A model generated the notes under the pieces. It was not told where the DNA came from. It made no database searches and worked only from the letters and a program-made list of their open reading frames with translations. A DNA stretch of 9,598 nt, taken from assembly GCA_003512805.1 (NCBI GenBank), contig DOOK01000394.1:3420-13017 (forward strand), in the 5' to 3' direction. The DNA is from Erwinia sp. (GTDB lineage Bacteria > Pseudomonadota > Gammaproteobacteria > Enterobacterales > Enterobacteriaceae). Shown in pieces: positions 1-9,104 of this stretch. The first letter of the stretch is position 1, and every line of letters begins with the position of its first letter. A program made the translations under genes and the position numbers.

Positions 1-259
1 ACGGCGCGATATCAATATTGTCTTCCGCCAGCTGCTGACGAATACGCTGGCCAATATCGTCGTCGCCTACACAGGCGATAAAAGCGATATTCGCGCCGCT
101 GCGTCCGGCCGCGACGGCCTGATTGGCCCCTTTGCCGCCGAAGGCAATCTGATATTGCTTGCCGATCACCGTTTCGCCGGGACGAGGGAATGAGGTCAGA
201 TTAAGAATATGGTCTGCGTTGATGCTGCCGAGCACGGCCAGCCTGCCGGTTTTAATCAT
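1..259 (-). CDS. rbsK: Ribokinase, N-terminal part (cut by window edge)
   Basis: Ribokinase phosphorylates D-ribose to ribose 5-phosphate in the cytoplasm with ATP and feeds it into the pentose phosphate pathway. Only the first 86 codons are present; the C-terminal part with the catalytic base and ATP site lies beyond the left edge. The N-terminus shows the PfkB-family start: LGSINAD at residues 10-16 (substrate-contacting Asn14 and Asp16) and GGKGANQA at 41-48, the glycine-rich sugar-binding signature. The sequence is very close to E. coli RbsK. The ATG at 257-259 is chosen because it gives the family-length N-terminus; the ribosome site before it is poor (GGAC seven bases upstream). It follows rbsB after 61 bases that hold a hairpin, so it is probably read at reduced level by transcription passing that hairpin. 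rbsR would be expected further left, outside the window. Confidence 0.96.
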   Translation of the reverse strand, partial: MIKTGRLAVLGSINADHILNLTSFPRPGETVIGKQYQIAFGGKGANQAVAAGRSGANIAFIACVGDDDIGQRIRQQLAEDNIDIAP

Positions 260-270
260 GGGAGCGTCCA

Positions 271-300
271 GAAAAAGGCGCCACCTGCGAGAGGTGGCGC
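271..300 (-). terminator. Hairpin with U-run between rbsB and rbsK
   Basis: On the minus strand a perfect 9-bp GC-rich stem (arms 292-300 and 278-286, 5-base loop) is followed by CCTTTTTC, with five T at 272-276. This has the form of an intrinsic terminator or attenuator inside the operon. It would lower rbsK relative to rbsB and leave a stable 3' end on the rbsDACB transcript. The U-run is short, so read-through into rbsK is expected. Confidence 0.75.
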
Positions 301-320
301 GTGCCATGCTTTTCTTTGAT
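271..320 (-). ncRNA. rbsZ: Candidate RbsZ-like small RNA region from the rbsB 3' end
   Basis: The bases immediately after the rbsB stop codon (303-320, minus strand) read AUCAAAGAAAAGCAUGGC. This pairs with the RybB 5' end as I recall it (GCCACUGCUUUUCUUUGAU): 14 contiguous pairs, then one bulged base, then 4 more. The hairpin and U-run at 271-300 follow directly. In E. coli a 3'-UTR-derived RNA of rbsB, RbsZ, ends at an intrinsic terminator and acts as a sponge for RybB. The same arrangement here supports a conserved RbsZ. The 5' end of such an RNA would probably lie inside the rbsB coding region and cannot be placed from sequence, so only the non-coding 3' part is given. Confidence 0.55.
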
Positions 321-1202
321 TTATTGAGTGACCAGCTTCAGGTCAACGGGATTGATAGCCTGAACCTGCTGGCCCTTCAGCACTTTATCAGCCGTTTGCA
401 CGCCGATAACGCCGATTTGCTCCGGCTGCTGCGCCACGGTGGCAGCAAGTTTGCCGCCCTGTACGGCTTTTACGCCGTCCGCGGTGCCGTCGAAGCCGAC
501 TACTACCACATCAGATTTGCCCGCCGTTTGCAATGCGCGCATTGCACCTAATGCCATTTCATCGTTCTGTGCAAACACGGCCTGCACGTCCGGATGAGCG
601 GTCAGCAGGTTCTGCATCACGTTCAGGCCCTTGGTACGGTCAAAATCTGCGGGCTGGCTGGCAAGGATAACAAATTTATGCGCATCGGCCGCCGTTTTAA
701 AACCTTCGCCGCGTTCGCGGGCAGCAGACGTGCCGGCAATTCCGGCCAGCTCAATAATTTTCGCTTTGTCGCCTACGCGTTTCGCAATGTAGTCGCCTGC
801 CATTTTGCCGCCCAGACGGTTGTCGGATGCAACGTGGCTAACAACTTTACCCTGAGCAGCCACGCGGTCGAGCGTGATAACCGGGATATTGGCCTGATTC
901 GCCATTTTCACCGCGTTGCCTACCGCATCGGAATCAGTTGGATTAATCAGCAGTAATTTTGTGCCGCGGACAGAGAGGTCCTGCACGTTGGCCAGTTCTT
1001 TTGCCGGGTTGTTCTGCGAATCCAGCACCACCAGGTTGTAGCCCAGCTTGTCCGCCTCTTTCTGAGCACCCTCTTTTAAAGAAACGAAAAACGGGTTGTT
1101 CAACGTGGACACTACCAGCGCAAGCGTCTCTTTCGCCATTGCGTTAGCGCTTAGCGTTGCGCCGAGCAGTACAGCCAGCGCCGTCATTTTAGTCATTTTC
1201 AT
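321..1202 (-). CDS. rbsB: D-ribose ABC transporter periplasmic binding protein
   Basis: RbsB captures ribose in the periplasm and hands it to the RbsAC transporter; in E. coli it also signals ribose to the chemoreceptor Trg. The protein has 293 residues against 296 in E. coli, with a Sec signal peptide (lysines at 2 and 5, hydrophobic stretch about 7-20, cleavage likely after ANAMA at residue 23). The mature protein starts [16 protein letters not shown], holding the ribose-contacting Asn13, Phe15 and Phe16 in mature numbering; TLDR and GFDG supply further known sugar contacts. The start is supported by AGGA about seven bases upstream. It lies 17 bases after rbsC. The C-terminus (LKLVTQ) is two residues shorter than in E. 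coli. The 3' end is followed by a RybB-complementary stretch and a hairpin. Confidence 0.98.
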   Translation of the reverse strand: MKMTKMTALAVLLGATLSANAMAKETLALVVSTLNNPFFVSLKEGAQKEADKLGYNLVVLDSQNNPAKELANVQDLSVRGTKLLLINPTDSDAVGNAVKMANQANIPVITLDRVAAQGKVVSHVASDNRLGGKMAGDYIAKRVGDKAKIIELAGIAGTSAARERGEGFKTAADAHKFVILASQPADFDRTKGLNVMQNLLTAHPDVQAVFAQNDEMALGAMRALQTAGKSDVVVVGFDGTADGVKAVQGGKLAATVAQQPEQIGVIGVQTADKVLKGQQVQAINPVDLKLVTQ

Positions 1203-1219
1203 TTTCGATTCCTGTAGGG

Positions 1220-2176
1220 TTATTTTTTGTTATCGACCAGCACCGCCAGCAGGATCACGACGGCTTTGACGATCATCTGGTAATAGGAGGAAACACCAAG
1301 CAGATTCAGACCATTATTAAGGAAGCCCAGAATCAGCGCGCCGACCAGCGTGCCCATGATGCGTCCTTTGCCGCCTGCCAGGCTGGTGCCGCCCAGCACC
1401 ACCGCCGCGATGGCGTCCAGCTCGTAGCCGGTGCCTGCTGTAGGCTGAGCGGAAGAGAGTCGTGCAACTTCAATGGTGCCGGCCAGTGCGGCCAACATGC
1501 CGCTCAGTGCGTACACCGTAATTTTGACGCGGCTGACGCTGATCCCGGAGAGACGAGTGGCCGCTTCGTTACCGCCCAACGCATAGATATAACGGCCCAG
1601 GCGAGTATGGTGCAGCATGTACCACGCCAGCAGGAAAGTGAGCGCCATCAGCCAGACCGGCGTCGGAATACCCAGCGGCCGTCCGATACCAAACCAGCCA
1701 AACAGGTCGGCATTATCGTTAAAACCAGTATTGACCGGGCTGCCATTGGTATAAACCATGGTGGCACCACGCAGTAGTAGCATCATGACCAGCGTGGCGA
1801 TAAATGCCTGTACTTTACCTTTGGCGACGATGGTGCCGGTTATCCCGCCAATCAACGCACCCAATGCCAGTGAGGCCGCTACCGCGACCAGCGCGTTGAC
1901 TTCAAGACCCACCAGTGAAGCGCCTACCGCGCCAGTGAGCGCCAGCAGCGATCCCACAGACAGATCGATGCCTGAAGTCAGGATCACCAACGTCATGCCG
2001 ACGGCCATAATGGCGTTGACGGAGGTCTGCTGCAAAATGTTGAACATATTGTTCAGGGTAAAGAAATTGGGGCTCTGACTGGCAACGACGGCAATCAGTA
2101 CCACCAGCGCAATCAGTGATTTTTGTTCCAGCAGCCACGCTTTGCCGCGGCTGGCCTGAAGGGTTTGAGTACTCAT
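1220..2176 (-). CDS. rbsC: D-ribose ABC transporter permease
   Basis: RbsC forms the inner-membrane channel of the ribose importer and couples to RbsA. It has 318 residues (E. coli 321) and is strongly hydrophobic with many membrane segments, beginning at about 19-33. Family motifs are GIDLSVGS at 69-76 and the cytoplasmic coupling loop [12 protein letters not shown] at 201-212, which contacts the ATPase. The C-terminal half contains the [15 protein letters not shown] stretch typical of BPD_transp_2 sugar permeases. Its start codon overlaps the rbsA stop as ATGA, implying translational coupling and matched amounts of the two subunits. The sequence is close to E. coli RbsC throughout. Confidence 0.97.
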   Translation of the reverse strand: MSTQTLQASRGKAWLLEQKSLIALVVLIAVVASQSPNFFTLNNMFNILQQTSVNAIMAVGMTLVILTSGIDLSVGSLLALTGAVGASLVGLEVNALVAVAASLALGALIGGITGTIVAKGKVQAFIATLVMMLLLRGATMVYTNGSPVNTGFNDNADLFGWFGIGRPLGIPTPVWLMALTFLLAWYMLHHTRLGRYIYALGGNEAATRLSGISVSRVKITVYALSGMLAALAGTIEVARLSSAQPTAGTGYELDAIAAVVLGGTSLAGGKGRIMGTLVGALILGFLNNGLNLLGVSSYYQMIVKAVVILLAVLVDNKK

Positions 2177-3684
2177 GGTGTGACCAACTCCGCGCTATGT
2201 TGCTTACCGACCGCCGCCGCCATCAGGCGTTCCTGCGTGGCCTGTTCAATAGGAAAATCGCCGCTCAGGCGGCCTTCGTGCATGACCAGCACGCGGTCGC
2301 TCATGCCCAGCACTTCCGGCATTTCAGAAGAGACAAGAATGATGCTCAGCCCCTCTTGTTTAAACTGATTGATTAACTGATAAATCTCTTTCTTGGCGCC
2401 TACGTCCACACCGCGCGTTGGCTCGTCCAGAATCAGCACCTTAGGCCGTGTCATTAATCCACGCGCGATAGCGACTTTCTGCTGATTACCGCCGGATAAA
2501 AGTCCGATTGGTTGCAGCATTGACGGCGTTTTTACATTGAAAAGCTTGATAAAATCGCTGACCGCCAGTTGCTCTTCCGCATGTTTTAACCGTCCGCCGC
2601 CGTGACTGAAGTAATCGAGTGCGGTTAAAGACATGTTTTCTTTTACCGACATGCCAAGCACCAGCCCGTCGCGTTTGCGATCCTCGGAGATATAAACGAT
2701 ACCGTTACGCAGGCCTTCTTCCGGCGTGCGCGTCGTGACGTTTTTCCCATCAAGCGTGACGCTACCGCCGCTGCGTGGAAAAGCGCCGTAGAGCACTTTC
2801 ATCAATTCGGTTCGGCCCGCGCCCATCAGTCCCGCTACGCCCAGGATCTCTCCTTTGCGCAGTGAAAAACTGACGTTGTTCACCCCCGGACCGCTAAGGT
2901 TCTCCACCGTTAAGCGGACTTCTCCCGGCGCGAGGTTCAGGCGCGGATACTGCTCTTCCAGCCTGCGGCCCACCATCATTTCGATTAACGTCTCTTCATT
3001 CAGGGTATCGACCGCTCTTTCGGCAATGAATTGCCCGTCGCGAAACACCGTGACGTCATCGCATATTTCAAAAATCTCTTTCATGCGGTGCGAGATATAA
3101 ACAATGCCGCAGCCCTGGGCCTTCAGCTCGCGAATAACGCGAAACAGCGAGGCCGTTTCGGTATCGGTCAACGCATCTGTAGGCTCATCCATCACGATGA
3201 CTTTTGACTCAAAGCTCAACACCTTGGCAATTTCGACCATTTGCTGATCGCCAATCGACAGATCGCCCACCAGTTTATGGCTGTTGAAGCGCAGGTTCAG
3301 CCGCTGTAGCAACTTGTCCGCTTCCGCATAAAGCTTTTTCCAGCGGATGCCGCCAAAAGCATTAACGAATTCGCGGCCTAAAAAGATGTTTTCCGCCACG
3401 CTGAGCTGCGGGATAAGATTCAGTTCCTGATGAATGATACCGATGCCCGCTTCCTGTGACGCCTTAGGCCCGCTGAAATTAACCTCTTCGCCCTGCCATT
3501 TAATGGAGCCGGCGTCACGGGCATAGATGCCGGTCATGACCTTCATCATGGTCGATTTTCCAGCACCGTTTTCGCCGACCAGCGCCATCACGCGGCCGGG
3601 GTAAACCGCCAGCGAAGCACCGGAAAGCGCTTTTACGCCGGGGAAGGCTTTTTCAATGCCCTGTAGTTGCAATAAAGGTTGCAT
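2173..3684 (-). CDS. rbsA: D-ribose ABC transporter ATP-binding protein, tandem ATPase
   Basis: RbsA is the cytoplasmic ATPase that powers ribose import. Its 503 residues (E. coli 501) hold two fused ATPase domains. The first has Walker [10 protein letters not shown] at 37-45, signature LSIGDQQ at 142-148, Walker B VIVMDEP at 162-168 and switch His199. The second has a degenerate Walker [10 protein letters not shown] at 285-293 with Arg in place of Lys, signature LSGGNQQ at 396-402, Walker B VLILDEP at 416-422, and Ser-Ser (452-453) where the switch histidine would be. Such asymmetry is normal for the sugar CUT2 family. It starts 7 bases after rbsD, with GAGG formed across the rbsD stop as ribosome site, and overlaps rbsC by 4 bases. 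Confidence 0.98.
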   Translation of the reverse strand: MQPLLQLQGIEKAFPGVKALSGASLAVYPGRVMALVGENGAGKSTMMKVMTGIYARDAGSIKWQGEEVNFSGPKASQEAGIGIIHQELNLIPQLSVAENIFLGREFVNAFGGIRWKKLYAEADKLLQRLNLRFNSHKLVGDLSIGDQQMVEIAKVLSFESKVIVMDEPTDALTDTETASLFRVIRELKAQGCGIVYISHRMKEIFEICDDVTVFRDGQFIAERAVDTLNEETLIEMMVGRRLEEQYPRLNLAPGEVRLTVENLSGPGVNNVSFSLRKGEILGVAGLMGAGRTELMKVLYGAFPRSGGSVTLDGKNVTTRTPEEGLRNGIVYISEDRKRDGLVLGMSVKENMSLTALDYFSHGGGRLKHAEEQLAVSDFIKLFNVKTPSMLQPIGLLSGGNQQKVAIARGLMTRPKVLILDEPTRGVDVGAKKEIYQLINQFKQEGLSIILVSSEMPEVLGMSDRVLVMHEGRLSGDFPIEQATQERLMAAAVGKQHSAELVTP

Positions 3685-3691
3685 GACGGCC

Positions 3692-4111
3692 TCAGAAGGT
3701 CACGCCAGCGCCAAGGATGATGTTCGCGTAAGGCGAGCATTCCCCGCTGCGAATAACCGCATGGCTGCGCTGTGTTAACTGTTTGAACTGTTGATGAGAG
3801 ACGTACTGAACGGCAATGGTATTCCCCTGACGTTGCTGCAGTAACTCGAGCAGAGTGGAAAGTTCGCCATGAAGCCGTGGATTATGAGACTTAATCTCTT
3901 CAGCAATGATGGCACTTTCGACCTGCATCTCTTTCGTCACGGTGTCGACTACCTGCATAAAGCCTGGGATGCCCGGTGTCAGCGCGAGGTCGATGCGTTC
4001 TGGCCCGGAAGGAATGGGAAGACCCGCATCGCCGATCGTGACGCTATCGGTATGGCCCAGGCGAGAAACCAGGGAGGAGATTGCAGAATTCAGTAAGGCG
4101 CCTTTTTTCAT
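3692..4111 (-). CDS. rbsD: D-ribose pyranase
   Basis: RbsD interconverts the beta-pyranose and beta-furanose forms of ribose in the cytoplasm, supplying the furanose that ribokinase uses. The 139 residues equal the E. coli length. Catalytic His20 lies in RLGHTD and Asp28 in GDAGLPIP; the C-terminal motif [18 protein letters not shown], which completes the sugar site of the neighbouring subunit in the decamer, is conserved. The ATG is supported by GGAG six bases upstream. It is the first gene of the rbs operon; the RbsR-type operator lies 12 bases before the start codon. Confidence 0.97.
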   Translation of the reverse strand: MKKGALLNSAISSLVSRLGHTDSVTIGDAGLPIPSGPERIDLALTPGIPGFMQVVDTVTKEMQVESAIIAEEIKSHNPRLHGELSTLLELLQQRQGNTIAVQYVSHQQFKQLTQRSHAVIRSGECSPYANIILGAGVTF

Positions 4112-4123
4112 CTTTCACTCCAG

Positions 4124-4139
4124 AGCGAAACGTTTCGCT
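4124..4139 (-). promoter_or_regulatory. RbsR-type operator palindrome 1
   Basis: AGCGAAACGTTTCGCT is a perfect 16-bp palindrome with the central CG of LacI/GalR-family operators, and it matches the E. coli rbs operator core. It sits 12 bases upstream of rbsD and covers the expected transcription start of the candidate promoter. RbsR without ribose would therefore block initiation. The regulator gene itself is not in the window. Confidence 0.9.
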
Positions 4140-4146
4140 GATCGGG

Positions 4147-4174
4147 AGTGTAAAAAAACGGCGGCGGAAAACAA
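4147..4174 (-). promoter_or_regulatory. Candidate sigma70 promoter of the rbs operon
   Basis: On the minus strand, TTGTTT (4169-4174) and TACACT (4147-4152) are separated by 16 bases and match 4 of 6 consensus positions each. Transcription would start near 4138-4140, inside the operator. A CRP-like site is centred about 60 bases upstream of that start, the class I position. The geometry supports the assignment, but the boxes are only moderate. Confidence 0.55.
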
Positions 4175-4188
4175 TCGTCATGCTACGG

Positions 4189-4210
4189 AACTGTGATCGC
4201 TATCGAAACG
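4189..4210 (-). promoter_or_regulatory. CRP-like site upstream of rbs promoter
   Basis: TGTGA at 4192-4196 (plus strand), six bases, then TCGAA in place of TCACA gives one perfect and one degraded CRP half-site. Its centre (4199/4200) lies about 60 bases upstream of the predicted rbs start, suited to class I activation by cAMP-CRP, which is known for E. coli rbs. It overlaps the second LacI-type palindrome, so the two proteins could compete. Confidence 0.45.
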
Positions 4211-4215
4211 TTTCG
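4204..4215. promoter_or_regulatory. Second LacI-family palindrome, possible auxiliary rbs operator
   Basis: CGAAACGTTTCG is a perfect 12-bp palindrome identical to the core of the rbsD-proximal operator. The two centres are 78 bp apart. It could be an auxiliary RbsR operator supporting a DNA loop, or a site for another LacI/GalR-family repressor. It lies upstream of the predicted promoter and overlaps the weak half of the CRP-like site. Confidence 0.6.
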
Positions 4216-4273
4216 TTAAGAGTTGTTGAAGGGGCAGAACAGGAAGGAAAAATGCCCGGTCATCAAAACAGGA

Positions 4274-4301
4274 CAAAAAAAGACCGCCCGGAAAGGCGGT
4301 C
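4274..4301 (-). terminator. Intrinsic terminator of the budABC operon
   Basis: On the minus strand, 8 bases after the budC stop codon, GACCGCC pairs perfectly with GGCGGTC (4295-4301 with 4282-4288, 6-base loop) and is followed by seven T (4275-4281). This is a strong intrinsic terminator. It isolates the rbs control region from butanediol-operon transcription arriving on the same strand. Confidence 0.92.
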
Positions 4302-4309
4302 AAGAGGGA

Positions 4310-6779
<2,470 letters not shown>

Positions 6780-6794
6780 CTTGATTCCTCAGAA

Positions 6795-7577
6795 TTAGCT
6801 TTCAACGGCGCGAATGGCGGAATCCAGATTTTCCGGATTCAGATTGGCCTGTAGAAAATCACTGTCGCCAGGCAGATCGATAACAAGCTTGCTGATTTCG
6901 CCAAAGGTAAGCTCGCCTTCCTCCAGCTGGTAATCCAGCAGGTGGCCGCCTCCCTGACGATCGTCAGTAATGAAATGTTCGTGGTAGCCCGCCACGTTGA
7001 TGCCTTGCATATACTGCGGGGTCCGGAAACCGATCAGCACGCCATCGCGCTGGCTGAACCGGAAGGTAGGCTGCTGACCAAGCACTTCCGGCATAGAACG
7101 ATAGGGCCGATGCTGGCAAGGTACGGTGCGCGTGGAGGCGGCAGAAAAACGACCGTTAATCCGCAGCGCGCAAAACTGATTGTCTGACGTCACCTGGCTA
7201 TCGATCAGATCGTGAATAGCCTGACGGCTGGCCGGTGCGGAAAAGCGGTGCCGGTACTGAGGCTGGAAGAATGTCATCACCGCAAAAGGCGTTTTCTGCT
7301 GCGGATCGGCTTCCCGTGCGCTGCCATCGGAACGCAGCTGATAGACCTCGCTGTCAAAAGCGATCAGCTCGCCATCAAGCTGGTTGAAGGTGCCCAGACC
7401 AAAGTCACCCTTTTTCAACAGGTCGGCTACGGTCACGCTGCCTTCGTATACGCCGCTGAGCAACGCACTCATCAGAGAGGTTTGATAGATGACGCTTTCT
7501 GGTCTTTGTTGACGGAGCGCGCTGACGGTTGAAACCAGCTGTTGCTCACATAAACAGTCGGTTACAGAATGTTTCAT
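6795..7577 (-). CDS. budA: Alpha-acetolactate decarboxylase
   Basis: BudA decarboxylates alpha-acetolactate to (R)-acetoin in the cytoplasm. The 260 residues match the enterobacterial family length. The zinc ligands are visible as His199 and His201 in GYHEHF and His212 in GGGHLLDY; Glu70, Arg150 and a C-terminal glutamate (Glu259) correspond to the other active-site residues known from the Brevibacillus enzyme. It is the first gene of budABC and is divergent from budR over a 105-bp shared control region, the usual enterobacterial arrangement in which BudR activates the operon. The N-terminal 30 residues are the least conserved part. The ATG gives the family start; the ribosome site (AGAGGC about 10 bases upstream) is acceptable. 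Confidence 0.96.
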   Translation of the reverse strand: MKHSVTDCLCEQQLVSTVSALRQQRPESVIYQTSLMSALLSGVYEGSVTVADLLKKGDFGLGTFNQLDGELIAFDSEVYQLRSDGSAREADPQQKTPFAVMTFFQPQYRHRFSAPASRQAIHDLIDSQVTSDNQFCALRINGRFSAASTRTVPCQHRPYRSMPEVLGQQPTFRFSQRDGVLIGFRTPQYMQGINVAGYHEHFITDDRQGGGHLLDYQLEEGELTFGEISKLVIDLPGDSDFLQANLNPENLDSAIRAVES

Positions 7578-7600
7578 AACATGCCTCTATGCTGGAACAG

Positions 7601-7643
7601 TTCAGAATTACTAATTGAATGTTGACTCGATTCAGTTATGAAT
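7601..7643. promoter_or_regulatory. Candidate BudR binding region between budA and budR
   Basis: This AT-rich stretch holds nested dyads: TTCA-N11-TGAA (7601-7619), with AATTA-C-TAATT (7606-7616) inside it, and ATTCA-N4-TGAAT (7630-7643). TTCAG recurs exactly 30 bp apart (7601 and 7631), about three helical turns. Paired dyads are typical of LysR-type regulators with a recognition and an activation site. A weak budA promoter on the minus strand, TTCATA-17-TTCAAT, would fall across the same bases. No BudR consensus was available to test against. Confidence 0.45.
7622..7635 (+). promoter_or_regulatory. Weak FNR-like site in the budA-budR region
   Basis: TTGAC-N4-TTCAG matches 7 of 10 positions of the FNR consensus TTGAT-N4-ATCAA. 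Oxygen control would make sense for a fermentation operon, but the second half is poor and overlaps the TTCAG/TGAAT dyads, so this may simply be part of the BudR site. Confidence 0.25.
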
Positions 7644-7682
7644 TCCAATATAGAAAGCCCATCACTTTGAGACGAATTAAAT

Positions 7683-8558
7683 ATGGAACTCCGCCATCTG
7701 CGTTATTTTGTCGCGGTCGCGCAAACGCGTCACTTTACGCGCGCTGCAGAAATGCTGGGGATCTCGCAACCGCCGCTCAGCCAGCAAATCCTGCGTCTGG
7801 AACGGGAAATAGGTACGCCGCTGCTAAAAAGGTTGTCTCGCGGCGTGGAATTAACGGAGGCGGGCGAAGCTTTTTATCAGGATGCCTGTCAGATTTTGGA
7901 GCTGACCGGTCATGCGCTGGAGAAAGCCAAGGGGATAGCACGCGGCGTGACAGGTAAGCTTTCACTGGGTGTTGCCAGCTCGGTCGGCTTTCATCCGAAG
8001 ATTTTTGCCTTAATGAAGGATTTTCAGGCGCGCTATCCCTCAATGACCATACTGACACGTGAGCAAAATATGGCGTCGCTGATGCATGATTTACAGGAGG
8101 GATTACTGGATGCCGCTTTCGTTCGTCTGCCCTGTGAGAGCAGTAAGGCGTTTAACCTGAAGGTGATAGCCAGCGAGAAGATGCTTGTCGCTTTGCCTGC
8201 CAGTCATCTGCTGGCGACTAACACGCAGATTCCACTGTCGCAGCTATCTGGCGATACGCTGATCATGTTTCCGCGTGAAGTTGCGCCAAGCCTGTATGAG
8301 TTGGTGATCAGCGCCTGCCTGCGTGCCGGTTTTCAGCCGCACACCGGCCAGCAGTCACCGCAAATTTCCTCGTCTATCGGCATGGTTGCCGCCGGATTCG
8401 GTTTTGCTATCGTGCCGGAATCGCTGTGTTGTATTGCTCACCCCGGCGTGGTGTTTCGTCCCATTGACGACGCGACGCTCAATACGGATATTGCACTGGC
8501 CTGGCGCCGCTTCGACCGATCGCCTGCCGTCCTGCATCTGTCGGCGATGGCGACCTAG
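7683..8558 (+). CDS. budR: LysR-type activator of the butanediol operon
   Basis: BudR (AlsR type) activates budABC during fermentation, in Klebsiella in response to acetate and low pH. The 291-residue protein (Klebsiella about 290) begins with a LysR winged helix-turn-helix at about 1-60: LRYFVAVAQTRHFTRAAEML, then SQPPLSQQILRLEREIGTPLL, then VELTEAG. The effector domain fills about 90-285 and keeps FVRLPCESSKAFNL and QSPQISSSIGMVAAGFG, shared with Klebsiella BudR. It is divergent from budA, as expected for its target. The ATG at 7683 gives the canonical MELRHLRYF start, but there is no good ribosome site (only a GAG about 14 bases upstream), suggesting low expression. It ends with TAG shortly before a strong hairpin. 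Confidence 0.94.
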   Translation: MELRHLRYFVAVAQTRHFTRAAEMLGISQPPLSQQILRLEREIGTPLLKRLSRGVELTEAGEAFYQDACQILELTGHALEKAKGIARGVTGKLSLGVASSVGFHPKIFALMKDFQARYPSMTILTREQNMASLMHDLQEGLLDAAFVRLPCESSKAFNLKVIASEKMLVALPASHLLATNTQIPLSQLSGDTLIMFPREVAPSLYELVISACLRAGFQPHTGQQSPQISSSIGMVAAGFGFAIVPESLCCIAHPGVVFRPIDDATLNTDIALAWRRFDRSPAVLHLSAMAT

Positions 8559-8568
8559 CCTCAGCGGG

Positions 8569-8613
8569 GTGGGGCTGGCCGGGCGTTAAGAACGTAGCCA
8601 GCCCCACTGCTTT
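8569..8613 (+). terminator. Intrinsic terminator of budR
   Basis: An 11-bp perfect GC-rich stem (GTGGGGCTGGC at 8569-8579 with GCCAGCCCCAC at 8597-8607) encloses a 17-base loop that can add CGTT/AACG, and is followed by TGCTTTTCT. It begins 11 bases after the budR stop. The tail has only four consecutive T, so termination may be incomplete. It also shields budR from convergent ygiW transcription. Confidence 0.8.
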
Positions 8614-8637
8614 TCTCTTCCACAGACAAAGCAGTGG
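8604..8637. repeat. Second hairpin overlapping the budR terminator
   Basis: CCACTGCTTT (8604-8613) pairs perfectly with AAAGCAGTGG (8628-8637), a 10-bp stem with a 14-base loop. Its left arm shares 8604-8607 with the right arm of the budR terminator and takes up that terminator's T-rich tail, so the two stems cannot form fully together. On the minus strand it lies 48 bases past the ygiW stop but has no following T-run, so it is not an obvious intrinsic terminator for ygiW. Confidence 0.6.
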
Positions 8638-8684
8638 CATGCTCGGACAGCCGGTATAACTGTCGCAGCGCCGGGGCTGCTGCA

Positions 8685-9077
8685 TCAGTTCAGCTTGTGG
8701 ATCTTCTTCACGTCCAGCTCGGTCGAATTAAAGTCCTTATCCAGTTCGCCCTGAATTTCGACTTTATCTTTTGGCGTGACGTTCTGGCCTTCCCAGCGCT
8801 TATGATCGATATCCACCTTCATGGTGCCGGTCGCATCGCGGAAAATATAATCATCATCGCTGACACGCTTTTCAATGGTACCGCGCATCGTCACCCAGGC
8901 GTCATCTTTCAGATCCTGCGCTTGCTTAACGGTAACCACGGTCTCATCTCCGCTGAATCCGCCTTTCTGCACGTTAGCCGCTGGCGCAGTCGGGTCACTA
9001 AAGCCCCCGTTTTGAGCAGCAAATAGCGGGCCGGAAACCAGCGCGGTGAGGGCTAACAGAGCGGCAGTTTTTTTCAT
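8685..9077 (-). CDS. ygiW: Periplasmic BOF (OB-fold) stress protein YgiW/VisP
   Basis: YgiW-family proteins are small periplasmic OB-fold proteins; the Salmonella member VisP binds peptidoglycan and contributes to stress resistance. A signal peptide (KK, then hydrophobic ALLALTALVSGPLFA, cleavage likely before AQNGGF) is followed by a low-complexity linker and a BOF domain from about residue 45 to the end, with WVTMRGTIEKRVSDDDYIFRD, VDIDHKRW and PKDKVEIQGELDKD conserved with E. coli. The ATG at 9075-9077 gives 130 residues, the E. coli length. The preceding ATG (9078-9080) is also possible; a GTG at 9084-9086 is part of the ribosome site AAAGGTG and is unlikely to be the start. It is divergent from qseB as in E. 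coli, and convergent with budR. Confidence 0.93.
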   Translation of the reverse strand: MKKTAALLALTALVSGPLFAAQNGGFSDPTAPAANVQKGGFSGDETVVTVKQAQDLKDDAWVTMRGTIEKRVSDDDYIFRDATGTMKVDIDHKRWEGQNVTPKDKVEIQGELDKDFNSTELDVKKIHKLN

Positions 9078-9104
9078 CATAGTCACCTTTATTCCATGGA
9101 GTAA

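Noticed and set aside
159..551. 130-codon open frame on the plus strand across the rbsK-rbsB junction
   Set aside because: It crosses the 5' end of rbsK, the terminator hairpin and the 3' end of rbsB in antisense; no conserved protein is apparent.
8645..8680. Small stems (GACAG/CTGTC and GCAGC/GCTGC) considered as the ygiW terminator
   Set aside because: Stems are only 5 bp and neither is followed by a T-run on the minus strand.
8634..9026. 130-codon open frame on the plus strand
   Set aside because: Antisense to ygiW, whose family match and signal peptide are clear; no ribosome site.
9084..9086. GTG start for ygiW giving 133 residues
   Set aside because: This GTG forms part of the Shine-Dalgarno AAAGGTG; the ATG codons at 9078-9080 or 9075-9077 have proper spacing, and the latter gives the family length.
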